Below are positions 23,093 to 33,305 of a stretch of 64,000 nt of DNA, piece after piece (position 1 is the first letter of the stretch; each line of letters begins with the position of its first letter). The notes below the pieces were generated by a model. That model saw nothing but the letters and a program-made list of their open reading frames with translations, made no database searches and had not been told where the DNA came from. Position numbers and translations under genes: made by a program. Source of the stretch: Batillaria attramentaria (Eukaryota; Mollusca; Gastropoda; Batillariidae); the NCBI GenBank assembly GCA_018292915.2, contig JACVVK020000147.1, forward strand, positions 737,501 through 801,500, given 5' to 3'.

Positions 23093-23180
23093 AATAATAA
23101 TAATAATAATTATAATAATAATTGTAATAATTATAGGGCGCCTATCCCCGGGGAACGAGCTCTAGACGCCTTACAATCTA
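23093..23180 (+). repeat. (AAT)n plus repeat-tail sequence
   Basis: (AAT)n, then TATAGGGCGCCTATCCCCGG, the same (AAT)n/GCGCCTATCC combination as at 5470-5500. From 23181 to 24060 the sequence is unique, with a C-rich run at 23756-23812. Confidence 0.6.
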
Positions 23181-24061
23181 AAACCGAAGTAAAAAACAAA
23201 CAAAAAAACCCTCAATGTACACTACGTAAGAACAACTATTATAATGAATGGCTTTGCTCTGTCTGTCTGTCTGTCTGATGGGGAAGTATAGATGGCGGCT
23301 GTGGGTACTAGGTGCTGTCTTGTAAGTGTTAATGGTGTTAATGACGTAGGTCGAATCGCGAGCAATTAGTACGGTGTCGTTAGCACCAAGGGACACGAAC
23401 TGACACAGACATATCACGGTTCGCTAATGTCGGTTCAGTCATTTGGAACAGCCTGCCTTACCATGTTCGACTCTTTTAAAACCGCATCTCGTCCGGCTGT
23501 ATTACACAGACTAACTTCTTACCATCACTGTCACCATCACTGTCATTTTACGGTGTCGTGTTAGGATGTATCACAGCTGTGTGTACGTAGCGTGTATGTG
23601 ACGTGCATTTCATGTGTATGTAATGTGACATGTATTCCATGTGTATCTCATGTGTATGTATCGCCACTCTACTGTTGTGAGGCGCCCAGAGCTCCAGCAG
23701 GAGCTTGGGCGCCAGACAAATCCTCATTATTATTATGTCCAACACCACTGTTCCCACCCCTTCCCTCCCCCGTTCCAGCCCCCTCCCCCCCCACTCCCCC
23801 CCCCCCACCCACACGCACACGCTCCTCGCCTCTCCGCCAGTAAGGCCGGACACTGACAGTCTAATCAATTCTTCCCGGCCTTGACAAATGAGTGACGGGT
23901 AATTAGTAGTTTCTGCAGGTGTTAAGGAGACTCCCTCCTCTAATTTGACGTCTACCGCGTGGTCTTGTTCACCTAGCTGAAAGACACGCTCGCTTGGGAC
24001 TTACGTGAAAATAAATACGCGCGTGTCGTCAGCACCACGTCACTGTAACGTGGTGATGCCT

Positions 24062-24130
24062 GGCGTGTGAGAGAATGCGCGTGCTTCACGCGAGCGTGCG
24101 TGTTGTGGTCAGTTTGTGGCGCGTAAAGGC
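24062..24130 (+). mobile_element. SINE-D 3' fragment
   Basis: GCGTGTGAGAGAATGCGCGT then GCTTCACGCGAGCGTGCGTG matches the 3' half of the SINE-D copy at 48848-48893 with several changes. (TTA)n at 24156-24168 follows. Confidence 0.6.
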
Positions 24131-24205
24131 AAGCAACAGGGATAAACGCCCATGTTTATTATTATTATTACTACCACTACTAGTACTACTTGGGCACATT
24201 TGTGG

Positions 24206-24385
24206 AGGTGGGTGGGTGGGTGCGTGTTTAGGAATTTAACGTCCTTTTCCACCACGTAAGGGTGATAGCAAAGACGGGGTAACGAGAAAAAGGCCAGCAC
24301 AAATATTTGGCCCCAGCCGGGATTTGAACTCACGACCCGAGCATTGAGAGTCCAACGCTCTACCATTCGGCTATCCCGGTTCCCC
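24206..24385 (-). mobile_element. SINE-A copy
   Basis: Minus-strand head GGAACCGGGATAGCCGAATG, GTAGAGCGTTGGACTCTCAA, box B GTGAGTTCAAATCCC, end GGACGTTAAATTCCTAAACA then CGCACCCACC. It shares the CTCTCAA anticodon-loop subfamily state with the copy at 10229. Confidence 0.88.
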
Positions 24386-24878
24386 AGGGCACATTTGTAC
24401 AAACCACAAAGCGAAACTGTTGGGTGTAACAACAGGGGGGAAAAACAAACAAACCAAAAACAGTCATTGTTCATTGCAACAACATGGAGAAATAGTCTCT
24501 GTAATTTTTCTAGATTTAGCATTGTTTTTGAGAACCACTTTTCTGTTGGTTGTAACAACAGGAACAAGGAAAGAAAATGATGGTTCATTGCAACATGCAG
24601 ATATGCAGAAATAGTGACTAAATTTTACCTGGATTTAGCATTGATTTTAAACACCACTTCTTTGATTCTGAGCTTGTTTGAAAGTCTTCGCCATGTTCTT
24701 AAGTCTCACGCTGTATTTTCTTTGTTTACTTTACTTCCAGAACGTACACCAAACATTTAATTGAAATTTGTGCTTTATTAATGAAACCCGACTGATTCCT
24801 AAACGGTTACACGCATCGACACGCGAATGACTATCTCTGTGTCATGGGGCCAGAGAGTAAATGATGATAACTCCCCAG
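24386..24878. other. Unique sequence with a local ~125-bp duplication
   Basis: GTTGGGTGTAACAACAGGGG (24420) with CATTGTTCATTGCAACAACA (24465) is echoed by GTTGGTTGTAACAACAGGAA (24545) with TGATGGTTCATTGCAACATG (24579), and GATTTAGCATTG recurs at 24512 and 24632. This is an old tandem duplication of noncoding DNA. Confidence 0.55.
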
Positions 24879-25011
24879 AAAATTATTTTCTCTAGATGAG
24901 CACGTATATAAGGTTTTTCTTGTTGTGCTCTCTTTCAACGTAATACTGTTTACTGCTTGACGGTGATCCGGCTTCAATGAATAAACATGTTTAAACCAAA
25001 ATTATTTTCTC
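24879..25011 (+). mobile_element. Short retroposed element flanked by 14-bp direct repeats
   Basis: AAAATTATTTTCTC occurs at 24879-24892 and 24998-25011. The 105-bp insert between contains TATATAAGG (24905-24913) and ends CAATGAATAAACATGTTTAA then ACC. The exact flanking repeats suggest a target-site duplication. The TATA plus AATAAA layout recalls a short LTR-like or retroposed segment. A similar end, AATAAAAACCATGTTTAAAT, recurs at 61400. Confidence 0.5.
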
Positions 25012-25151
25012 CTCTGGGCGTTTTTTAGAATAAATATTAATATAATAATAATACTAATATATATTAGTCTTACATTCGGAGGAGTTCTTTTTGATCGTGC
25101 CGGTTTGGGAGTCAAAGTATGACCCAAAACCCACAATCAACTGCCAGCATT

Positions 25152-25183
<32 letters not shown>

Positions 25184-25310
25184 AACCCTAAAACAAAACA
25201 AAACATCATCAAAGTACGACCCAAATACCACAGCAATCGACTGCCAGCATTATTACCACTACCACCAACAACAACAGCAGCATCATCAACAACAACAACA
25301 ACAACAAGAA
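25152..25310. repeat. (AAC)n-rich tract with a duplicated flank
   Basis: (AAC)n at 25152-25182 and 25264-25308. The flanks AAAGTATGACCCAAAACCCA (25113) and AAAGTACGACCCAAATACCA (25211), followed by CAATC and CTGCCAGCATTA, show the unit is a ~100-bp tandem duplication. From 25320 to 26240 the sequence is AT-rich and unique. Confidence 0.75.
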
Positions 25311-26240
25311 AATAAAAGTTTTTAATAAGTGTTTGCCATAAGTGTTGTTAATAAGTGTTGGCCATTTACTGGCGTAACGTCGTGCTTGCTGTGTTAAAGA
25401 ACGCCTTCGACCGAAATCAACATTATGTCACTCTTGTCTTTGGTGTTCTGAGCATGTTTTCAGGCCAGTATTTTTTTTTTTAAATTTCAGCCGACAATCT
25501 TTGGAAACCCTTCTTCCCACGGAGTAAGAATCGAAAGCATACTCTGGTCACTTAACGTCAAATAGTAATAAAGTCCCGCGCTTAAAATCATTCGCATAAA
25601 ATGATCCAAAAAACGAATGAACGTACTCTGTAGTGTCACAGCTCTGACAGTCTTGGCACGACACAAATAATCATATTCGAAGTTTAATATCACAGCAGAT
25701 GTAGTGACGCTTACAATAGGCTAAACGCCTGTTCACAAAATCGGTAGTTTTTTTTTCCTCCCCTTACGAAACGAGTATTCACTTAGAATAAAAAAGCCAC
25801 TTTCTTTGCATGTTACACGCTTTAAACGCCTGTCCGCGTTTAGGAGGAATTGCTTGGAGTATGAGTCTTTGTGGCACTATATCCACCCCAATACATCATT
25901 ATGGCCAGGGTTGAAAAACCCCATCTAATAAGGCAACTAAAAAAAAACAAAAACAAAAACGCAAAAGAACCCCAAAACTCAGGTTCTGGACACGGGAAAA
26001 GAATCGGGTCGGTAGGCAAGTAGGCAATTTTGTTAGTTTTATGTATTCTTGGCATATTTTTAAAACGTTACTATTATTATTATCATTATTATTATTGCTA
26101 ACATGCTATACTTCACTTCATATATATATATAGCTTAGTGGATGTGTACAGTTATGGTGGCAAAGCATTATGCATTTTTACGTCTCCTCAGTGGATAAGA
26201 TAGGTAGCTACTGAAGCTTTGTTACCCCTGCATGTTAATA

Positions 26241-26246
26241 GTGTGT

Positions 26247-26298
<52 letters not shown>

Positions 26299-26531
26299 AC
26301 GCGCGCGCGCGCACTTCACCTAAATCCACTCGCGTCACCTTTGCCTCTTTTGTGCGTTTCACTGGCAGCTTGCCTCCTCTTGCAACCCCCGGCACGCGCC
26401 TTGCCCTACATAAATACGAAAATCACGCTTTTTCGTGACAACCAAAAATCGCTACAAACTAGCGCCTTGGCAAAACAGGGTCCTTCAGATAATCAACAAA
26501 CTTGACCCCACGCGCTATTTGTGTCGTTACG

Positions 26532-26591
<60 letters not shown>
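26241..26591. repeat. Two (GT)n microsatellites
   Basis: (GT)n with an alternating CG end at 26241-26313, and (GT)n at 26534-26591. The intervening unique sequence has no gene. Confidence 0.92.
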
Positions 26592-26594
<3 letters not shown>

Positions 26595-26639
26595 ACTTCA
26601 GGCCAGGGCACTATCTTTCCTTCCTATATAATCTTCCTT

Positions 26640-27000
26640 TCTTTTCATTTCACGGTCAATAGTGAAACTCCAAGCCTAGCGGGTAAGTAACCGGAACCAC
26701 TGGTAATTTTTCTCTCGGCCTAATCCGAAACTGAATGCAAGAGAACTTTCAAAAGGTTCTCTGACGCGCGGGGCCCCGCCGAAAGATCTGTATTAATTTG
26801 TCCAAGGCGGTTTGAAACCTATCCAGCGTGTATCAGAAACCCTCGCCTCAGAATTGCCGCCTTTCTCTGCCTGTCAGTGATTTGTATACGAGCGCCTATT
26901 GCTGGTTTGACGAATGAGCGAGCAAATTCGATGAAGCAGGAACGAGAGTGAATGAAGTGAATAATGAATGTGTTTGCCGCTTGTCTATTAGAGTTGTATA
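26640..27000. promoter_or_regulatory. Candidate intronic enhancer block with palindromic motifs
   Basis: Non-repetitive block containing GAGAACTTTCAAAAGGTTCT with a closing C (imperfect palindrome, 26741-26761), GCGGGGCCCCGC (perfect palindrome, 26768-26779), a TATTAATTTG homeodomain-like core (26791-26800) and ATGAAGTGAATAATGAATGT (26952). It ends where a G-rich run (27029-27061) begins. Regulatory function is inferred. Confidence 0.28.
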
Positions 27001-27141
27001 GTTATTGGTCGAAGGCGAGACAGGTCGAGGGTGGGGGTGGGGGGAGAGGGGGGGGGGTGGAGGTGTCATGTGTGGTAGGTTCTCGTGGTTGGGTTGCACT
27101 TTTGTAAGTTCTGGCACGGATGAGTAACAGAGTAAATAAAA

Positions 27142-27144
<3 letters not shown>

Positions 27145-27202
<58 letters not shown>

Positions 27203-27358
27203 CGAAGTTCTCAGTGTTTCCTTTTCGTCTCCCCCATTTGACATTTTGGCCTTCAGAATCACAAGCAACCATTTCAGTTTTTCCTTTTTCGAAAGGCCAC
27301 CAACTTTTTGTAGTGTCTGTTTGCATGTTGCAGCGTTAAAAAAAAATCAGCACACGAT

Positions 27359-27425
<67 letters not shown>

Positions 27426-27469
27426 GACACACACAGAGTATCTGAGAGGTGAGAGAGAGAGAGAGAGAG

Positions 27470-27540
<71 letters not shown>
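27145..27540. repeat. (GA)n and double (CA)n microsatellites
   Basis: (GA)n at 27145-27198, (CA)n at 27360-27422, (GA)n at 27452-27470 and (CA)n at 27471-27540. The motif AGTATYTGAGAGG occurs after each CA array (27437 and 27541), so the CA-containing unit is itself duplicated. Confidence 0.92.
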
Positions 27541-27546
<6 letters not shown>

Positions 27547-27843
27547 GAGAGGCAGGGGATCATCCCCCGTCAGTCCCCCCTCCTTACCGACAAAAAGTCA
27601 ATATCATGGATAATGTGTAAACCACTCAGCGTCGAGTGTTGACATTACTGCTTCCCCAATCACCCCCGTCGTATAATCTCCTCACAGAACGCTATTGCTG
27701 CTAACTGACACCAGCAGAGACCGCGATAAAATAGAAACCTTCACTGCGCTGTGTCAGAGAATGATATTTTAGACACCAAACGCGTGCGTGCATCTACAGC
27801 CTGGAGCCCAGAATCCTTCGGTTGCAGCACAGAAAAGCTTTTG

Positions 27844-28133
27844 GGGTGAGCGGTGGTCTAATAGGTAGCGCGTCGGACTTAGCCGCTGCGCTACGCCGGA
27901 ACGGCCGTCACCGCTGTCACAGCAAAGGGTGGGTTCGAGCCCAGGTCGAGCTTGTGATATATGATTACGGTTTTGTTTTCTCTCTACCGAGCTGCTCATC
28001 GAGGGTTTCTCTCCGGGTTATCCGGCTTTCCTTCCTCAGCAAAATCGAAAAATAGGGTAGGGTCACGTGGCGCTGCATCGCAGCGACGCGCTTCCCCCGG
28101 GGGAAGTAGTGAAAGAAAGTAGTGAAAGAAATG
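27844..28133 (+). mobile_element. SINE-C copy
   Basis: tRNA-like head GTGAGCGGTGGTCTAATAGG, TAGCGCGTCGGACTTAGCCG, box B GGTGGGTTCGAGCCC, then a core containing CTCTCCGGGTTATCCGGCTT at 28009-28028, and the 3' part CGCTTCCCCCGGGGGAAG followed by a duplicated AGTAGTGAAAGAA tail. The partner copy is 60018-60300 on the minus strand. The core is shared with SINE-D. Confidence 0.87.
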
Positions 28134-29240
28134 TAAACATTTCAGACCTTTGGGAAATGTGAGTGGTTTTGACTTCAAGCAAGTTTTATTGTTGTCGTAT
28201 GCTTTCATGTTGTTACCTTTTTATACTGCAGTTGAGAGTAAGACCCAGATTACGTTCTCGATATTGTTGTTGGTGGTGTATATATTTTTTTTTAATTTGA
28301 CATGTTTCACGTCGTAAACATTTGTTATACTTTCCGTCTCTACTAACTGGCGCAAACAGCCTCCAGGCAAAAACCACAACAACAACAAAAACATAGCAGT
28401 GGTATTCGATATCCTAACATACTCTGTATGACACACAAACCATGGCGGTTCTTGCGCAGTTTGTTACTGAGTATAAAAGAACAAAGCAGCAGAGATTTGT
28501 TCTGCGTCATTTCTTCTTCTTTTATTTTCTTAGTGACGCCACGCTCGCGTTTTCTTCTTTATATTCAAATTGAAAGAAATACCGTGCAAAAAAATGCCAC
28601 AATCCTAATGTATAACTACAAAGTCTGCATAGACACCCATTGTAAAGAGTTCGCATGCAGTTGTCAGTTTCACTCAAGACCTCTGTGTCATGTCAACAGT
28701 GGTGAGGTCAAATGTCAAGCGGTGTGGAAACACCAATCACAGTGCGATCAAATAAGGCTGACAACCCGGACACTTCTTCACGTGACTTCTCGTCGAGACT
28801 TGACGATACGTCACTCCATCTCACACCCTGGTCTTAGTGCAAACGTTTCCGATTTGTTTGACAGAGCAGTGTGTTTCGGCTGACGTGCGCAAACTGGGCG
28901 TAATTTACTGGTTCTTTACTTCAAACGGTCAACTGTTATAGTATTGATGTTAAGGGTGTGACAGTAAATTCACTGGCAGCTGGGTTTCACACATGAGAAG
29001 CGCGCCCCCGGCCGTGTCGGTTTTATCTCATTTTTTTTTTTTTGGTATATTAAAAAGAAGACAATCCGGAAATCGATTGTAGCATATGACAAATACGAAA
29101 AATTAGCACGTAGTGATTTCAGCAGCGAAAAGCCGGTACTCTCTCTCTCTCTCTCTCTCTATGTTTTTGCTGTTGCTGTTACATGTATCTGTTGTTTTCA
29201 ATTAATCGTGTATCTCATAGCTTGATTGCTTTGCTCAATT
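28134..29240. other. Unique sequence with a 151-codon open frame
   Basis: A + strand frame (28428-28883) encodes a peptide with several Cys residues but no recognised domain and no supporting splice or promoter context. I do not call it a gene. The rest is AT-rich, with (CT)n at 29140-29160. Confidence 0.2.
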
Positions 29241-29440
29241 CTTCGTATTTTTTATGTTTGTTTTTTTTTCTTTTAATTCTCTTGTGGTTTTATAATACCA
29301 TTATGTTGTACGTAACTCGTAGTTTAGTGCTCAACGGCAAGTTTGAAAAATGGTTATTGTAACCAACATCTTATACCGTTGTTAAATAAAGCATCAGAGT
29401 CAAAGTCAAAGTCAGTCTCTCTCTCTCTCTCTCTTATTTA
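29241..29440 (+). mobile_element. Possible LINE 3' end
   Basis: AT-rich sequence ending GTTGTTAAATAAAGCATCAG then AGTCAAAGTCAAAGTCAG: a polyadenylation-like AATAAA followed at once by a short tandem AAAGTC tail. That shape is common at 3' ends of 5'-truncated non-LTR retrotransposons. No reverse-transcriptase frame remains. Confidence 0.4.
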
Positions 29441-29516
29441 CTCTGTTACTCATCCGTGCCAGTAGGCCTACTTACACTTGAAAACTGAGTGCAACTGAAG
29501 TGTTGTATTAACCGTC

Positions 29517-29544
29517 TTCCCATACAGGCACAGTTCTCTCCCTT
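29517..29544. repeat. 28-bp dispersed terminal motif
   Basis: The stretch opening TTCCCATACAGGCACAGTTC is an exact 28-bp reverse-complement match to 42517-42544, one arm of the foldback at 42509-42632. It is probably one end of the same transposon family. Confidence 0.6.
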
Positions 29545-29688
29545 TATATGACAATTAGACTGGTGTCTTGATGAAGTGAATTTAGGAGTGCAGTGAACAA
29601 ATCGTGTTCTTAGAAACGGTCATTTTTGAAACTAAAGAGTCTGTACTTATGCTGGGATTTTTTTTGTCAGTTCAGTGTTGTTGACGGC

Positions 29689-29920
29689 CCGGTACCATGT
29701 ATGTCAAGCTGTGTGTGCACGTGGCAAAATATTTTAAGCCCCTGTGGGCCCAGTACCATGTATATCCCATTGTCATTTACTTTGACAGAAATTGGCACTG
29801 TCACGTGGGCCTGCTACGGTGTCTTAAAGAAAGCTTCAGGTAGTGTTGGGCCCGGTACTAGGTACCAGCACGTGGCAGGACATGTTTAGCTCTGTCGTGC
29901 CCGGCACCATGTATACTGAT
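29689..29920. repeat. Degenerate tandem repeat with GCCCGGTACCATGTAT motif
   Basis: Four spaced versions of GCCCGGTACCATGTAT (about 29687, 29747, 29849, 29899), two followed by GCACGTGGCA-like sequence, indicate a decayed ~60-100 bp tandem array. Confidence 0.55.
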
Positions 29921-29939
29921 CAACCGTGGGGAGGACACG

Positions 29940-30180
29940 GTGTTAGGGAACCTTGGACGCCGGTCCAGATGCTTTTGACCTGAACACACATCACTGCCTG
30001 AATAATGCGCCCGCTCCTGTTGTTTTTGGCCTGATAGCCGTTTATGATGACTGTTTACAGTGCTCTCTTATCTTTTGTCCTCTCAAGCAGTGGCCAGTTG
30101 TGTGATATTTATCGCCGCCTTTGGCTGTTTTATCGGCAGGTCAGAACATGCATGGCAAACTGGCAGTCACGCCCTCAGCA
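29940..30180. promoter_or_regulatory. Candidate enhancer with Fox, GATA and Cdx-like sites
   Basis: Non-repetitive block with TGTTTAC (Fox core, 30052-30058), CTTATC (GATA core, 30067-30072), TTTATCG (30108-30114), TTTTATCGG (30128-30136), GCCGTTTATGATGA and GGCCAGTTG within ~110 bp. In vertebrates Nkx6 enhancers combine such factors, but function here is only inferred. Confidence 0.35.
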
Positions 30181-30359
30181 TGCCCTCTTTATGCAATATT
30201 TTTTTTTTCATGAAAAGACATGAATAAATATCGAGTTCTACGGCAACAGAAAGCCCTCAAACTTTTCCTGCGCTTTGCCAGTTGGTACGCTTTGGAACAC
30301 CCCGTTCTGTGATTTTGATTGGCAGTTGATTCACAGACAATAGTACAACATTTGAGTGG

Positions 30360-30670
30360 AGATGCAAAGATTACAATAGAAAAACAGAATTCAGACGATA
30401 TAGGCATGGTTCAGGACCACGCTAACATGTTCAGAATTCGTCGGAAGAAAATTTTCCGACACATAGGCAAAGTGGGAGGTAGAAAAAAAAATCCGTTCAG
30501 AATTCCTAGGAAGAAAAAAGTTTGTCACAGACAGACTCAGACTCAGACAGACAGACGACAGACAATGGAGGGCAAAGTAGGAGGTATAAAAATTCCTAGA
30601 CTTTAAAAAAAAAGAAAGAAAGAAGAAAGTTTGTCACAGACAGACTCAGACAGACACTGAGACGACAGAA
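30360..30670. repeat. Short tandem duplications rich in CAGACAGACT
   Basis: GTTTGTCACAGACAGACTCA occurs at about 30520 and 30629, and AATTCNTNGGAAGAAAA-type units at about 30434 and 30498. This is a noncoding local duplication. The A and G runs at 30750-30800 follow. Confidence 0.65.
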
Positions 30671-30800
30671 TGCCAGGCTATAACATAGACTCACTTTGTA
30701 ACACATGTGAATCCCAAACTATTCTCTAGACCATCCCAAAACAACGCAAAAAAAAAAAAAAAAAAAAAAGGGGGGGGGGAAAGAAAAGAAAAAAAAAAGG

Positions 30801-31920
30801 GAGATGATTTAAGGAAGGACGGGAAGTTATAGCCCCTAGTGTTTATGGTCAGTCTGGACCCCACCGGAGGTGAAGACAAAAGAGGGACGGGAAATAAAAG
30901 CGAGACGAATTGTCTGGCACGGAGTCTGCGAGAGATGGTCTGTTTATTTGACGAAGCGTGTCGCCCCCTGGAGGAGCCAAATGTCAAGTCTCGCACCACA
31001 TACACACGCCACGTGTAAAACGAGCCAAAACGAGAAGTTGTCGGTTGTTCTGTACATTGCGGATCCTTTTACAAGCATGGGACAGATTTAGTGTGGATAA
31101 ATATATTCAGTTAGGGACTGCTGACTGGAGCTGTGGGTTTTGGTTGAAATGGGAGCGAGCAAGGGAAAGAGACTTGAGATGTACTAAGAAGCTGTTTAGG
31201 ATGTAGAATAGCTCACCTTTCCAGTGAAAAGAGAGCTGATTCCGCGAGTGAATGAATTTTCCCTGTCAAACAGTTCAATATGTGCTCGTAAAACTAGTCG
31301 GTAATCTGCAGAAGAAAGAAAAGCAACAAACAAACAACAACAAAAAACCCAAAACGAAAAATAAATAAATAAATAAACCCAAACGAGAAGATAAAAAGGA
31401 ACACAAAAACAAAACCGATCAGATATCGACAGAACAAACAAACAAACAAACAAACAAGTTAGTTAGTTAGTTATTTAGGGCTTTACGCCGCGCAAGCAAC
31501 AAAGGCTAATTCGCGGCTAACAAACAAACAAACAAACAAACAAACAATTATAGTTAAACACACCTATCTGCAAACTGACTCACCTAAACTCATACCCATA
31601 CATTCACCCATACATTCACCATTGTTCGAATTGACACAAACATAGATCGATTTAGGAAAGCTAGACAAAAATACTGATTTATGCATGCCCATGCACAGTT
31701 TTCGAAAGTTAGACTGGCAGTGACACACCCATAGACTGACTCAGGAATATTGAATGTTAAAGACACACCTGCATGCAGATTCTGTTGACTCACGAGCCAA
31801 AAAAAAAAAAAAAAAAAAAAACAGCGCACAGAGCGTCTTTTGAGATCACTGATTCAGTGAAAACCATCCCACCCCGACCAGGAGTTAGGAATGAAACCAG
31901 GCGCTTGTCAACAGCCAGTC
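30801..31920. other. Unique and A/C-rich sequence
   Basis: A unique part (30801-31310), then A/C-rich (31315-31560) containing a short element TTTACGCCGCGCAAGCAACA then AAGGCTAATTCGCGGCTA (31481-31518), which recurs at 33353-33390. An A run lies at 31800-31820. No gene. Confidence 0.5.
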
Positions 31921-31929
31921 AGTTATTGC

Positions 31930-32790
31930 CTTGAGACCTCGTAATGTCTTTAAATGGCTTCAAAGTCACGCAGCCGGGTGGGGCCCGCCAAGGGAATTTT
32001 TCCTATTGAAGAAATGGACGGGATTTTGTTGGGCAAAAGGAATGGTTTGCCCCGTCGTATCATCTCTCTGACGATGGCGATCTTATCACCTCCGTGAGCC
32101 GCTTTAGCTAATGAATGTCTCTATCTTTTCCCATCTCCTACACAAAGCCCTGCTCTTCGTCCATAGCGTTTCAAGCTGTCGACGGCATCGCAACATTAGC
32201 ATGAGGTCACGTGCCCAGCGTCGCGCGCATAGATGCGCGAGCAGCAGAAACAATAGGCATGCGCGAAACGTCGTTAGCCTCGTCCGCGTTCGTCCTTCAT
32301 CACTGGGGCTCGGCGAGGGAGGCGCTCAGTTGGAAAATTTATTTCTTCCAGCAAAATGGGCCTCTCCCGAAAGTGGGTGCGACGTTTGGTTGGAAGACGA
32401 CACTCTCCCCCCCCCCCCCTGTCCCCCTTCTGTGAGAGCGAACGCCTTTTTTTCTGCTCGCATCCAATTCTTGTTAATGAAATTTTATACCGCGTTTATA
32501 TTAATTTCATTTTCTCGGTGATAAAGTTTAATTCCGCCGACTTTTTGAACTGCTTCACGCCGCGTTGGGCAGAAAGTGACACGCGGCCGACGCTCCAGCG
32601 CGCACGCGCCCGGCTCGACCTGTCACTCTCGTTGATTGGCTCCGGCGACGGGCACCGGAAACTGACGAGCGCTCACGAGCACCAGGCCGGCTAGACCGCC
32701 GACTGGGACACGTTACGTTTTGCGTGTGGACATGACTGAGCGAGAATAATGCGGCTTTTGTAGACATACAACTTCACTCAAATGAAAAGA
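31930..32790. promoter_or_regulatory. Candidate conserved regulatory block, CpG-rich core
   Basis: This is the most distinctive unique block in the intron. AT-rich homeodomain-type clusters (TTTAGCTAATGAATG at 32104-32118; GTTAATGAAATTTTATACCG at 32473-32492; TTTATATTAATTTCATTTTC at 32495-32514) alternate with CpG-rich stretches (32200-32300, 32560-32700) containing NRF1-like GCATGCGCG (32257-32265). AATGAAATT and AATTTCATT form an inverted pair around CGCGTTTATA. It could be an enhancer or an alternative CpG-type promoter. Short frames here lack domains. Confidence 0.4.
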
Positions 32791-32934
32791 GACGCGTATG
32801 GGATATTGAGAAATAAATCACGGAATGGGTTCGCTTGATTTGCTGCAGATTACAATAGCTGATGATGCTAATAGTTAATATTTCAGGCGTGGCTGTCAAC
32901 TCTTTAGTCCGGACATTTTTTTGTATTTATTATT

Positions 32935-33305
32935 ATTTTTTTTATATTATTGTTTCATTAAAAATAAAAAATTAAGGGGTTGTGTAACTCTGCCCTCGAC
33001 CTTGCCTCGGGTTTTTATTTCATTTTCTTTTATTTCTATTTCCTATTCCTCGTGGAAAAACTAGAAATATTAAAATTTTACGCTAATAAAAAGATTTTTT
33101 TAAATACAGAACTTTACCATTGACCCTACCTCAGGGTTTCTCTCATTTTCAGTTTATTTCTATTTCTTTTTAGAAAGAATAGGCATAAAGATAAAAGGAA
33201 CATATTTCTGTTTATATGCATGAAACATTACCCATGACCTCTACCTCAAGGTTTTATATCATTTCCGTTTATTTCTATTTATTTTTAGAATAAATAGAAA
33301 TATAC
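32935..33305. repeat. AT-rich tandem array, ~120-bp unit, three copies
   Basis: Landmarks GACCYTNCCTCRGGTTTYT near 32998, 33122 and 33238 are each followed by ATTTC/CATTTTC-type sequence and TTTATTTCTATTTCTTTTTA, then AGAA-rich DNA. Spacing is about 116-124 bp. Copies are diverged, implying age. Confidence 0.72.
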
